Shown one piece after another: positions 34,281 through 42,086 of a stretch of DNA of 64,000 bases. The stretch comes from Glycomyces lechevalierae (GTDB lineage Bacteria; Actinomycetota; Actinomycetes; Mycobacteriales; Micromonosporaceae): contig NZ_JAPZVQ010000001.1 in NCBI RefSeq assembly GCF_027622945.1, positions 411,183 to 475,182 on the forward strand, in the 5' to 3' direction. Every line of letters starts with the position of its first letter. The first letter of the stretch is position 1. Below the pieces are notes generated by a model. The model was not told the DNA's origin, did no database searches, and saw only the letters and a program-made list of their open reading frames with translations. The translations under genes were made by a program, and so were the position numbers.

Positions 34281-36203
34281 ATGCGAAATCGAACCATTGT
34301 CGGTGCAGCTCTAGCGGTCACCGCGTTGGGAGGGGCCTCCGTCGCGGGCGTCCTCACCGCCGGCGCGGCCGAGAACGAATCCCGGTACGAACCCGTCCAG
34401 ACTGCGACCGAAGCCGCTTCCGAAGGGGCGCTCATGCTGCCCACCGGCGACGTGGTGCGGCTGTCGCCGGGCGGCCGCATCGATGTGGAGCCGGCCGCGG
34501 GCCGCGAGGATGTCGGCTTCGTCGGCCAGACGGCGAAGGACGGATCGGGCGATGTGGTCGTCGTCCCCGCCGACATGCTCGACGCCGTCCGGTCCGGAGC
34601 CGAGGACCCGCGCCGCTACAACGTCTCGCGGCTACTCGCCGCCGGACACTCCGATGCGGCGGCCGTCACCGAAGCCGAACTCGACGACCGCGCCTACACC
34701 GGGCTCGTCCCGGCCCCCGAACCGGCCGAGGCCTCCGATGCGGCGCAGCAGCTCACGGTCCGGCTCCTCGACCGCTCGGGCGACGCCCCGGAGGGGGCCG
34801 TCGTCTCCTGGATCAGGGAGGGCGAAACCGGTGGCATCGAGATCGGCGAAGACGGCACCGGCACGACCGCACTCGAACCCGGCGAGTACCTGATCTCCAC
34901 GCTCACCGTCAACGCCACCACCGCAACCGAACGCGGCGAAGCCGTCTACGGCTTCACCCCGGTCACCGTCGGGAAGGGCCCCGCCGAACTGGTCGTCGAC
35001 GCCGCGGCGGCCGCGCCCGTCGGCGTCGAGGTCGAGCGCGACGACGCCGAACTCGAAAAACATCTGCTCTATGTGGAAGCCGGCACCGAGTCCGACTCCG
35101 TCGCCACCTTCGAGTTCATGGACGCCGGCACCGACGCGTACGTGCTGCCGCAGCCCGAAGCGTCCGGCTACGCGTTCAACTTCCTCTACCAACCGGTGCT
35201 GGCGGGTCCGGCGGACGCCGCCGACCCCTACACCTACACGCTCGCGTTCGGCGGAGCCGGTCCGATCCCCGCCGATCCGTTCTACGAGGTCGCTGACGCC
35301 GACCTCGCGGTCGAGCAGACCGAGTACCAGGACCTCGGCGTCGAACTCCAAGGGCGCCAATGCGACTACCCGAGGGCCTGGAAGGGCCAGTTCTTCCTGT
35401 TCGGGCAGTGTGCGGAACGCGCGTTCCCGTCTGAGGCGACCAACCTCTACAGCGCCGCACCGATCCTGTGGGACCAGACGGTCGAAGCGGGCGTCTTCGA
35501 CGAGAACTCGGACCTCACTGACGGCTACACGAGCCTCGCGCCCGACGTCGCGATGCCGGCCGGCCCGGCCGAGCGGGTCATCGGCGACGGCCCGCTGGCC
35601 GCGGGCAGCCCGCACGTAGTGCGCAACGGGGACACGATCTCGGGCCTCACCTGGCCGGTCGCCAGCCACAGCGGCGACATCGTGCGGCTGGTCGGATACG
35701 AGAGCGGTGGCGTCACCGTCAGCCGCGACGGCGAGGTGCTCGGCACCGCGAAGAACCCGGAGAACTTCTCGATCGACCTTCCCGAAGGCGACCAGGGCCG
35801 ATACACCCTGACGGTGGAGGCGACCCGCGGCACCGAGACGGCACTGTACGGCATTGAATCCATTATGGAGTGGTCGTTCGACTCCGCGACCGCCGAGGAA
35901 GCGGTACTGGACCTCCCGGTGGTCCTTGTGGAATCCGAAGCCGTGCAGCACGGCCTGGCCGAGCGGGACGAGCCGCAAACGATCAGCCTGGCGCTCGACA
36001 GCATGGAGACCACCGTCGAGTCCATGGGTCTGGAGGTCTCCTACGACGACGGCGAGACCTGGACCGAAGCCGAACTCGAAGGCGACACCGCCGTGCTCGA
36101 ACACCCAGCCGGAGCCGAGTTCGTCTCGCTCCGCCTGACCGCCACCGACAGCGCGGGCACCGAGGTCACCCACACCACCATCCGCTCCTACGGACTGTGC
36201 TGA
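34281..36203 (+). CDS. Secreted protein resembling subtilase flanking regions without a protease domain (paralogue 1)
   Basis: The 640-residue protein has a signal peptide (TIVGAALAVTALGGASVAGVL). Residues about 45-125 read LPTGDVVRLSPGGRIDVEPA, GREDVGFVGQ, then VVVVPADMLDAVRSGAEDPR and YNVSRLL, the pattern of the N-terminal region of large secreted actinobacterial S8 proteases. The C-terminus (LEVSYDDGETWTEAELEGD, then VTHTTIRSYGLC) resembles their final domain. The middle has no DTG, HGTHVA or GTSMA catalytic motifs. It is paralogous to the gene at 46965-48950. The start at 34281 follows AAGGAGAG; an adjacent ATG lies at 34278. Function unknown, perhaps an inhibitor or binding protein. Confidence 0.75.
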   Translation: MRNRTIVGAALAVTALGGASVAGVLTAGAAENESRYEPVQTATEAASEGALMLPTGDVVRLSPGGRIDVEPAAGREDVGFVGQTAKDGSGDVVVVPADMLDAVRSGAEDPRRYNVSRLLAAGHSDAAAVTEAELDDRAYTGLVPAPEPAEASDAAQQLTVRLLDRSGDAPEGAVVSWIREGETGGIEIGEDGTGTTALEPGEYLISTLTVNATTATERGEAVYGFTPVTVGKGPAELVVDAAAAAPVGVEVERDDAELEKHLLYVEAGTESDSVATFEFMDAGTDAYVLPQPEASGYAFNFLYQPVLAGPADAADPYTYTLAFGGAGPIPADPFYEVADADLAVEQTEYQDLGVELQGRQCDYPRAWKGQFFLFGQCAERAFPSEATNLYSAAPILWDQTVEAGVFDENSDLTDGYTSLAPDVAMPAGPAERVIGDGPLAAGSPHVVRNGDTISGLTWPVASHSGDIVRLVGYESGGVTVSRDGEVLGTAKNPENFSIDLPEGDQGRYTLTVEATRGTETALYGIESIMEWSFDSATAEEAVLDLPVVLVESEAVQHGLAERDEPQTISLALDSMETTVESMGLEVSYDDGETWTEAELEGDTAVLEHPAGAEFVSLRLTATDSAGTEVTHTTIRSYGLC

Positions 36204-36241
36204 CCTCGCGGCGCACCTGGACGGATGGAGTTCCAGGGAGC

Positions 36242-36276
36242 GGGCCGGTCGAGGCCCCACCTGCCTCGACCGGCCC
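36242..36276 (+). terminator. Terminator after the 34281 gene
   Basis: GGGCCGGTCGAGGC / GCCTCGACCGGCCC form a perfect 14-bp stem with a 7-base loop, 38 bp past the stop codon, followed by TTG. Confidence 0.8.
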
Positions 36277-36283
36277 TTGTGGC

Positions 36284-36321
36284 GCCCTGCGACCTCCTGG
36301 GAGGTCGACCGGTCGCAGGGC
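36284..36321. terminator. Second hairpin before the reverse-strand gene
   Basis: GCCCTGCGACC (36284-36294) and GGTCGCAGGGC (36311-36321) are perfectly inverted around 16 bases. It lies 10 bp beyond the stop of the reverse-strand gene at 36332 and probably ends its transcript. Confidence 0.65.
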
Positions 36322-36331
36322 GGCCTGGTGT

Positions 36332-36661
36332 TCAGTCTTTGTCAGGGTTGGCGATGAGGGCGCGGGTGCGCTTCAGAATCCACGGGCACCACTCGTCGTT
36401 GTTCCACGCGCCGTTCCAGATCGGTGGGTCTTCCGGGTCGTCGGTGAAGCGGCAGCATTCGCGGGCGCCGGCTCCGTCGTTCACGTCGATCAGGTAGATG
36501 GTCGGCCCGTTCGGGTAGCGGCCACGGTCGGGCGGGATCTCGTAGACGCTGAATACGGCTGGCCCCCTGCGGAACCAGCCGAGGTGGCCGTGGATGCCGG
36601 GCTCTCCGTCGGAGCGGAGGTTGTAAGGGCCTTCATCGGAGGCTGCCATGGTCTTAGCCAT
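36332..36661 (-). CDS. Hypothetical protein in a coupled pair
   Basis: The 109-residue product begins MAKTMAASDEGPYNLRSDG if started at the ATG at 36661, which overlaps the end of the upstream gene by eight bases (ATGGCTAA). It has no hydrophobic segments. It has beta-rich stretches (AVFSVYEIPPDRGRYPN, TIYLIDVNDGAG) and several tryptophans near the end (WNGAWNNDEWCPW). No family is recognised. Codon use is normal for the region. The overlap indicates translational coupling with the gene at 36654. Confidence 0.65.
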   Translation of the reverse strand: MAKTMAASDEGPYNLRSDGEPGIHGHLGWFRRGPAVFSVYEIPPDRGRYPNGPTIYLIDVNDGAGARECCRFTDDPEDPPIWNGAWNNDEWCPWILKRTRALIANPDKD

Positions 36662-36959
36662 TGCAGAAGCGGATCGAGGAGGGCGCGGACGCGATGGGCT
36701 GGCGGCCACGGTAGAAGGCGCGGAACGCGGATTCTTCTACCCAGATCTTCCACTGGGGCTTGAAGGACCGCCAGAACGGACCCCAAGTTTCTTTCAGGTC
36801 ACCGGAGTTGAGTCCGGAGACGATCAGCACGATGTCGTCACCGTTGCCGGTGAGAACTTGGAACGAGTCCGGCGCATCAGCGCATGAGACTCGGACCCGG
36901 TAGGTCCGATAGTCGTCGCTGAACGAACCTCGTTCAACCCCTTCATGATTCGCGGTCAT
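36654..36959 (-). CDS. Hypothetical protein upstream of and coupled to the 36332 gene
   Basis: A 101-residue soluble protein (MTANHEGVERGSFSDDYRTY) with strands such as VRVSCADAPDSFQVLTG and DDIVLIVSGLNSGDLKE, then an aromatic helix (WGPFWRSFKPQWKIWVEESA). AAGGGGG precedes the ATG at 36959. Not assigned to a family. The first codons hold a perfect dyad (TGAACGA-acc-TCGTTCA, 36920-36936), possibly a regulatory site. The pair is divergent from the XRE-DUF397 module. Confidence 0.65.
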   Translation of the reverse strand: MTANHEGVERGSFSDDYRTYRVRVSCADAPDSFQVLTGNGDDIVLIVSGLNSGDLKETWGPFWRSFKPQWKIWVEESAFRAFYRGRQPIASAPSSIRFCNG

Positions 36960-37290
36960 CGCTTATCCCCCTTCTGAGTATCGGATTTCCGACAGTGCGA
37001 GCGCCCGGAACCGCTGGCCGCGGGAGGCGCAAAGCGTCCCCGGGCTTCCCGCCGCATCGCGAACCGCATGACGGATCACGCGACATCCACGAATCTAAGC
37101 GACAAAACCGCAGGTCACAAGATGAGAATCGCTGCGTGTCAAGTAGACCGTGATAATCAAACCGTGAGTCTCTGACCGTGAATCACACACTCTCCTTCAC
37201 TCACGCCGCGTTTCTCACAGCGACCTCGGAGACGTGGACTGTGCAATAGTGAGTGATCACATGCGGCAACGAGAAGCCTGGGGGGCAGGT
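36960..37290. promoter_or_regulatory. Intergenic region with three phased ACCGTGA repeats
   Basis: This 331-bp gene-free spacer separates the coupled hypothetical pair from the XRE gene. It has three direct copies of ACCGTGA, at 37147, 37161 and 37175, each exactly 14 bp apart. They lie about 110-145 bp upstream of the XRE start, so they could be binding sites for the XRE protein or its partners. The rest is AT-richer than the surroundings and has no ORF with family character. Confidence 0.5.
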
Positions 37291-38118
37291 ATGGCGACAA
37301 CGGAACTCGCAGCTTGGTTCAACCGAATGATGCTCATCAAGGGTCGGCGTGCGCGGGGCCGAACTCAGCGCGAGGTCGCCGATGAAGTCCTGCTTTCGGT
37401 CGACTCGTATCGCGCTTACGAAGCAGGCCGTACTACGCCACCGGCCAAGCATGTCAAGGCACTTGCGGCCGCCTGTGGCATCGGCGCGGAAATCGCGGCG
37501 TACATGGTGCAGGTCGCCAGCAAGAAGGAAGAGGCCCTCGAGGCCGACCAGCGTTTCAATGCGCTGTTCATAGCACTCGCAGAGGAGCATTACGGATCGT
37601 TCTTCAAGTTCGATGCGCTCATGATCCCGGGAATCCTCCAGCTTCAGGAGTACCACTACATTGTTGCGCGGCTTGCGGAACCGGCATCCGATCAGTGGGT
37701 CGACAACGGCTGGGACTTCAAAGAGGGCCGCCAGCGCGTCATCGAGAGCCGCATCGACCGGCCCGAGATCCACTTCCTCATCGGGGAGACCGCGCTCCTT
37801 CAACTCTGGCAGGTTTCAGAAGAGCTTTACCAGGATCAGATGACTCACCTGCGCCGGTGTGCCCGGCGACCGGGGGTGAAGATTCGCATCCTGCCAGGTC
37901 CCGTGCTCGCGCAGCGAAGCAGCTTCGAGATCTATTCCAAGGATGGCGGCAGGCTAGCCGGTCCGATGTTCGTCTATACCGAAGGGCTCGACTCGAGCTG
38001 GCTCATCGACGATCCCACCCGCATCGCGAGTTACGATGTGGTCCGCAAGATGCTTTGGAAGAAGGCGATCCGGATCGAGGTCTACCACGATGACGACAGG
38101 CGTTTCCGTTTGGCGTAA
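37291..38118 (+). CDS. XRE-family regulator with DUF5753 domain
   Basis: The 275-residue protein has an N-terminal helix-turn-helix (RTQREVADEVLLSVDSYRAYEAGR) followed by the DUF5753 domain of actinobacterial XRE regulators, seen in KFDALMIPGILQLQEYHYI and GETALLQLW. These pair with DUF397 proteins (WhiJ/BldB-type module) that regulate development or act like toxin-antitoxin pairs. The start at 37291 (MATTELAAWFNRMM) is the usual start for this family. It overlaps the DUF397 gene by 29 bases, which implies co-translation. Confidence 0.88.
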   Translation: MATTELAAWFNRMMLIKGRRARGRTQREVADEVLLSVDSYRAYEAGRTTPPAKHVKALAAACGIGAEIAAYMVQVASKKEEALEADQRFNALFIALAEEHYGSFFKFDALMIPGILQLQEYHYIVARLAEPASDQWVDNGWDFKEGRQRVIESRIDRPEIHFLIGETALLQLWQVSEELYQDQMTHLRRCARRPGVKIRILPGPVLAQRSSFEIYSKDGGRLAGPMFVYTEGLDSSWLIDDPTRIASYDVVRKMLWKKAIRIEVYHDDDRRFRLA

Positions 38119-38344
38119 GAGCACGCGAAGCGGCTCTGGGAACAACTCGAGCTGCGTCGAGATTCGCCGTGCATGGCGCAAGAGTTCTCGGAGCGGAAGC
38201 GGCAACAACTCCGACTGCGTCGAGGTCGCCGTCTGCTCCAGCGACGATGGCTTCCACCTCCGAGACTCGAAGCTCGACACGGACTCCCCCGTGTTCGACC
38301 TGTCCCCCAAGGACTTCGGTGCCCTGATCAACGCCGCAGGCTGA
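38090..38344 (+). CDS. DUF397 protein with an internal duplication
   Basis: The 84-residue protein begins MTTGVSVWRKSTRSGSGNN and contains two copies of the DUF397 N-terminal motif: WRKSTRSGSGNNSSCVEI (residues 8-25) and WRKSSRSGSGNNSDCVEV (residues about 29-46), followed by DSKLDTDSPVFDLSPKDFGAL. A normal DUF397 domain has only one such motif, so the N-terminus is duplicated. The start at 38090 overlaps the end of the XRE gene. DUF397 proteins bind partner XRE regulators. Confidence 0.85.
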   Translation: MTTGVSVWRKSTRSGSGNNSSCVEIRRAWRKSSRSGSGNNSDCVEVAVCSSDDGFHLRDSKLDTDSPVFDLSPKDFGALINAAG

Positions 38345-38366
38345 ACACCCCAAAACGTACGAGCAA

Positions 38367-38397
38367 GGGCCGGGAACCGCAGAGCGATTCCCGGCCC
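38367..38397 (+). terminator. Terminator of the XRE-DUF397 operon
   Basis: GGGCCGGGAA / TTCCCGGCCC form a perfect 10-bp stem with an 11-base loop, 22 bp past the DUF397 stop. Confidence 0.75.
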
Positions 38398-38460
38398 TCA
38401 GCGCGTCCAGCGTCAAATCGACATTGCCTCAGTCCCACCGGCACCGCTAGCCTCGGCCCC

Positions 38461-38901
38461 ATGACGCTGTTCCGCGAAGCCGGTCCCGAAGACTTCGATG
38501 CGATCCTTCGCCTTTACCGCCAACTGAACCCGACGGACCCCGTGCTGCAGGACGGCTCTGATGCACTGGCCTTCAAGCGAATCCTCGACACGCCGGGCCT
38601 GCACCTGTTCGTGCTCGAGGCCGACGGCGACATCATCGCGACGACCTATCTGAACGTGATTCCCAACCTGACCCGTTCCGCCGCACCGTATGCCGTCATC
38701 GAGAACGTCGTCGTCGCTGAGGACCTGCGCGGCACCGGGCTCGGGAAGCAGATCATGGCCGACACCCTTCAAGCCGCCTGGGACGCGGGCTGCTACAAGG
38801 CGATGCTGCTGACCGGGTCGCGAAACCCAGCCACGCACGAGTTCTACAAGGCGTGCGGCTTCAGCGCCGACGCCAAGACGGCCTACCTCGCGCGTCCGTA
38901 G
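38461..38901 (+). CDS. GNAT-family N-acetyltransferase
   Basis: The 146-residue protein has GNAT motifs: LFREAGPEDFDAILRLYRQL, the acetyl-CoA site VVVAEDLRGTGLGKQIMADT (pattern RGxGxG/A, residues about 80-95), and the C-terminal MLLTGSRNPATHEFYKACGF. The start ATG at 38461 lacks a clear ribosome site and may be leaderless. Substrate unknown. Confidence 0.88.
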   Translation: MTLFREAGPEDFDAILRLYRQLNPTDPVLQDGSDALAFKRILDTPGLHLFVLEADGDIIATTYLNVIPNLTRSAAPYAVIENVVVAEDLRGTGLGKQIMADTLQAAWDAGCYKAMLLTGSRNPATHEFYKACGFSADAKTAYLARP

Positions 38902-38990
38902 CGGCCGGAAGATCGGCCTGGCGCACTCGGTTCTGAGCTGTTACGCTCACCGGCATTGCCCGCGCGAGCATCTGATTGGAGGCGGTACCA

Positions 38991-39047
38991 GTGGACATGA
39001 CTCTCGCCCTGCGCTTCCGCACCATCAGGAGGACGACCCTCATCTGA
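38991..39047 (+). CDS. 18-codon leader peptide upstream of the MFS exporter
   Basis: A short ORF encodes (M)DMTLALRFRTIRRTTLI, from a GTG at 38991 to a TGA at 39045. GGAGG (38978-38982) lies eight bases upstream, a proper ribosome site; an internal ATG at 38997 is an alternative start. The peptide has an RFR motif at residues 8-10 and RR at 13-14. Macrolide-arrest leader peptides of resistance genes such as ermD carry an R/K-x-R/K stall motif. It ends 36 bases before the exporter's start codon. The stalling role is inference. Confidence 0.55.
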   Translation: MDMTLALRFRTIRRTTLI

Positions 39048-39076
39048 GCGGAAGCGACGCTTCAACTCAGGTAGGA
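39012..39076 (+). promoter_or_regulatory. Possible attenuator pairing between leader ORF and exporter start
   Basis: GCGCTTCCGC in the leader's arginine codons (39011-39020) can pair over nine bases with GCGGAAGCG just after its stop (39048-39056). The latter can instead pair with the next segment (GAAGC-gac-GCTTC, 39051-39063). A stalled ribosome on the leader would block the first pairing and favour the second. The exporter's ribosome site (AGGTAGGA, 39069-39076) is just beyond, but I see no clear sequestering complement for it. Confidence 0.4.
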
Positions 39077-39083
39077 AACCACC

Positions 39084-40328
39084 TTGTCCCATGGGACCAC
39101 TGCGGCCGAAATGCCGTCCTCCAAGCTCGACCGCTCGTTCTGGAAACTCTTCGCCGCCTCGGCCACCGCCACTAGCGCCGACGGCATCACCAAAGTCGCC
39201 CTTCCGTTGCTCGCCGTGTCGCTGACCAGCGATCCCGTCCTCATTTCAGGTCTCACCGCGTTCTCGTTCCTGCCGTGGCTGCTGTTCGGCCTTCCCGGCG
39301 GGGCTCTGGTGGACCGCGTGGACCGCCGCTGGGCCATGTCGTCGGCCAATCTCCTGCGGGCCGCCCTTCTCGGCGTGCTCGTGCTGCTCATCGCGACCGG
39401 CCTCGGCAGCGTGCCGGTGCTCTATGCCGCCGCGTTCGCGCTCGGCCTGTGCCAGGTCGTGTACGACTCGGCGGCCCGCGCCATCCTGCCGCAGGTCGTC
39501 GATCGCCGGAACCTCGACAAGGCCAACAGTTGGCTGACCGTCGAAGAAACCGTGGGACAAGGCTTTGTCGGGCCGACGCTGGGTGCGGCGCTGTTCGGCT
39601 GGTTCCGCGCCGTGCCGTTCATCGGCAGCGCGGTCGGCTTCGCACTCGCCGCTGTGCTCGTCCTCGCCGTGCCGGGACGGTTCCGGGCCGAGCGGGTCGA
39701 GCCCACGACGCTGCGGGCGGACATCGGCGAGGGGCTGCGGTGGCTGTGGCGGCACCCGTTGCTGAGGGGCCTGACGATCCTCAGCGGGCTGTTCGCCGGG
39801 TTCTTGTCGATGGCGACCTCGCTGAACGTCCTCTACGCGGTGGACACGCTGCACCTCAGCCCGTCGGTCTACGGGCTGCTGTTCACGGTCCTGGGGCTCG
39901 GCGGTCTCGCCGGGTCGGCTGTGGTCGGGCCGCTGGCCGCGCGCTTCGGGAGGGCGCTGATGCTCACCGTCGCCGCTGCGGTGGCGCCTGTGATGTGCGT
40001 GCTGCTGGGCACGGTCACGAACCTGTGGGCGGCCGGCGTGTGGTTCTTCGGCCTCGCAGCGGGGGTGACCATGTGGAATGTGCTGTCGATGTCGTTGCGG
40101 CAGGCGATGATCCCCGCGGATCTGCTCGGCCGGGTGCTCAGTGCCAACCGGGTCGTGATGTGGGGTGGGATCCCGCTGGGGGCGCTGGCCGGGGGTGCGC
40201 TCGCCGATTGGACCAGTGTGCCGGTCGCGTTCCTCGTGTCGGGGCTCGCGCAACTCGCGGTCGTGATCATGATCCGCAGATTGACCGTTCGGAATCGTAG
40301 GCTGATCGCGGACTCCTTCGCGACCTGA
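39084..40328 (+). CDS. MFS_3-type exporter (EntS/macrolide-efflux-like)
   Basis: The 414-residue, 12-helix protein begins with LDRSFWKLFAASATATSADG and has the motif GLPGGALVDRVDRRWAM characteristic of MFS_3 exporters. These include enterobactin exporter EntS and Mef macrolide pumps. The start taken is the TTG at 39084, eight bases after AGGTAGGA; the ATG at 39114 is another option. The preceding leader ORF suggests inducible expression by a ribosome-targeting agent. The substrate cannot be told from the protein alone. Confidence 0.82.
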   Translation: MSHGTTAAEMPSSKLDRSFWKLFAASATATSADGITKVALPLLAVSLTSDPVLISGLTAFSFLPWLLFGLPGGALVDRVDRRWAMSSANLLRAALLGVLVLLIATGLGSVPVLYAAAFALGLCQVVYDSAARAILPQVVDRRNLDKANSWLTVEETVGQGFVGPTLGAALFGWFRAVPFIGSAVGFALAAVLVLAVPGRFRAERVEPTTLRADIGEGLRWLWRHPLLRGLTILSGLFAGFLSMATSLNVLYAVDTLHLSPSVYGLLFTVLGLGGLAGSAVVGPLAARFGRALMLTVAAAVAPVMCVLLGTVTNLWAAGVWFFGLAAGVTMWNVLSMSLRQAMIPADLLGRVLSANRVVMWGGIPLGALAGGALADWTSVPVAFLVSGLAQLAVVIMIRRLTVRNRRLIADSFAT

Positions 40329-40442
40329 TCCGGCGAAAGGTTCGGGCTGTTGCCAAGGTTAGGCATCTGCGAGCGTTTTGCCTGGTAGATCGGCATATAA
40401 TAAGGGGTTCGCGTTTGCACCTCTGAATCCAGGGAGACTCGC

Positions 40443-41642
40443 ATGGCCGGTCACGACCGCCACCACCACGCCCACGGCGGCGACCACCAGCACGGCCACG
40501 AGCACGGCTCGGACGAAGGCCACCTCTCGCATGACGGTCGTGACCACGGCCCGCACGAGGGACACGGCCATGAGCACGGTCACGAGCACGTCCACGGCCC
40601 GCACGAAGGCCATGACCACGGCCATCACCACGACGGCCACGGGCACGACCACGGTCACGAGCACCGGGGCGGCGACCTGCTTCATCGGCTGAAGCACATG
40701 CTCGCGCCGCACTCGCACGACACCGCCGACAAGGTCGACAGCGCCCTGGAGGCGAGCCGCGACGGGCTTCGGGCGCTATGGATCTCCTTGGCGGCCTTGG
40801 GTGCGACCGCTGCGGCCCAGGCGGTTGTGGTCGCGTTCACCGGTTCGGTCGCGCTGCTGGGCGACACGCTCCACAACGTCGCCGACGCGCTGACGGCGAT
40901 CCCGCTGGGCATCGCGTTCCTGCTCGCGCGGCGGGCGGCGACACGCCGCTACACGTACGGCTTCGGGCGGGCCGAGGATCTGGCGGGGATCGTGATCGTG
41001 CTGGTCATCGCCGCTTCGGCGGTGGCCGCCGGTGCGGCGGCGATCGACCGGCTGCGCCATCCGGCCGATGTGGACCACCTCTGGGCGGTCGCGGCGGCGG
41101 GCCTGATCGGGTTCTGCGGCAACGAACTCGTCGCGCAGTACCGCATCCGGGTCGGGCGGCGGATCGGCTCGGCGGCCCTGGTGGCCGACGGCCTCCATGC
41201 CCGCACCGACGGCTTCACGTCCCTGGCGGTCCTGCTCGGCGCGGGCGGGGTGGCGCTGGGCTGGACCTGGGCGGACCCGATCGTGGGGCTGGCGATCACG
41301 GTCGCGATCGCGTTGGTGCTCAAGGACGCCGCGCGCCAGATCTACCGGCGCCTGATGGACGCGGTGGACCCGGAGACGGTCGACAAAGTCGAGGCGGTCT
41401 TGGCCGAGACGACCGGTGTGAAGAGCGTCGGGACCTTGCGACTGCGTTGGGTCGGCCACCAGCTCCACGGTGAAATCGAGATCGCGGTGGACCCGTCGTT
41501 GACGGTGATTGAAGCTCACGCGATCGCGGTCGATGCCGAACATCGCCTCATCCACGCGGTCCCGCGCCTGGTGCGAGCGAGCATCCACACCGACCCGGCC
41601 GACCAGCCCGAAGCCCACCGAGTCCTGGCCCACCACAACTGA
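40443..41642 (+). CDS. Cation diffusion facilitator with a long His-rich N-terminus
   Basis: The 399-residue CDF transporter has six membrane segments (residues about 110-290), with the metal-binding HxxxD motifs HNVAD in segment 2 and HARTD in segment 5. A cytoplasmic domain follows, ending in RLVRASIHTDPADQPEAHR. Residues 1-80 are about one third histidine in HGHEH/HDHGHHH runs, which may buffer or sense zinc, cobalt or nickel. The likely role is efflux of a divalent metal, most probably zinc. The ATG at 40443 follows GGGAGACTCGC. A TATAATAA box (40397 region) precedes it. Confidence 0.9.
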   Translation: MAGHDRHHHAHGGDHQHGHEHGSDEGHLSHDGRDHGPHEGHGHEHGHEHVHGPHEGHDHGHHHDGHGHDHGHEHRGGDLLHRLKHMLAPHSHDTADKVDSALEASRDGLRALWISLAALGATAAAQAVVVAFTGSVALLGDTLHNVADALTAIPLGIAFLLARRAATRRYTYGFGRAEDLAGIVIVLVIAASAVAAGAAAIDRLRHPADVDHLWAVAAAGLIGFCGNELVAQYRIRVGRRIGSAALVADGLHARTDGFTSLAVLLGAGGVALGWTWADPIVGLAITVAIALVLKDAARQIYRRLMDAVDPETVDKVEAVLAETTGVKSVGTLRLRWVGHQLHGEIEIAVDPSLTVIEAHAIAVDAEHRLIHAVPRLVRASIHTDPADQPEAHRVLAHHN

Positions 41643-41880
41643 TCTGGGCGGCCGCCCCACGGCTCCGCGGCTCGCCGCAGCGCATGGGGCCACTCGTGGC
41701 CGGCGGCGGCGAGTCGCGTCGTCAAGATCTCCCAGTCCTCCGGATCCGGCTCGCTCGCCTGCAATCCCGTGTCGAGATCGGTATCGACCGGCGATGACCA
41801 GATGCAACGCCGTGGTGCCGTCTTCCGCTTCGCCCTCGCCGCGGCGAAGCGCCAGCTGGGCGACGGCGTCATCATCGCCA
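41643..41880 (-). pseudogene. Possible decayed ankyrin-like gene
   Basis: On the reverse strand, one frame reads AEDGTTALHLVIAG, close to the ankyrin motif DGxTALHLA. A second frame just downstream continues DTDLDTGLQASEPDPEDWE and RRAAEPWGG. The two would join only through a frameshift, so this is either a broken gene or a sequencing error next to the G/C tract. No start codon with a ribosome site is seen. Confidence 0.3.
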
Positions 41881-41910
41881 CCGGGGGCGGGATCTGATCA
41901 TCCGCTGAAG

Positions 41911-42076
41911 CGGGGGGGGGGGGCCCCGGGGCCCCCCCCCCCGGCGGTGGGCGGCCCCACCCCCGGGGGCTGGGCCGCAGGGGCCGCGGGGGGGCCGGCG
42001 ACAACAGCCCCCCGGGGGGGGGGATCTTATCACCCGCCCCCCGGGGGGGGGCCCCCCGGGCCCCCCGCCGCCTTTC
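41911..42076. other. G/C homopolymer tract, probably a sequence artefact
   Basis: Runs of 8-13 G or C (for example 41912-41923 and 42050-42059) alternate with short normal words. The stretch GGGGATCTTATCACCCGC (about 42023-42040) looks like a corrupted repeat of GCGGGATCTGATCATCCGC at 41887-41905. Genuine high-GC coding DNA here does not show such runs. The rest of the 444-bp gap 41643-42086 holds only the ankyrin-like remnant. Confidence 0.6.
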
Positions 42077-42086
42077 AGTTCGCCGC

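Noticed and set aside
37147..37181. Three ACCGTGA repeats considered as replication iterons
   Set aside because: Only three copies, no replication initiator gene and no AT-rich unwinding region. An operator for the adjacent XRE regulator is simpler.
40443..40680. Short regular repeats in the CDF gene considered as a CRISPR-like array
   Set aside because: The repeats are coding His/Gly/Asp triplet patterns in frame, with no uniform repeat-spacer spacing.
41911..42076. G/C-rich tract considered as a regulatory G-quadruplex
   Set aside because: Runs of both G and C on one strand, plus a corrupted copy of nearby sequence, fit poor base calling better than a conserved structure.
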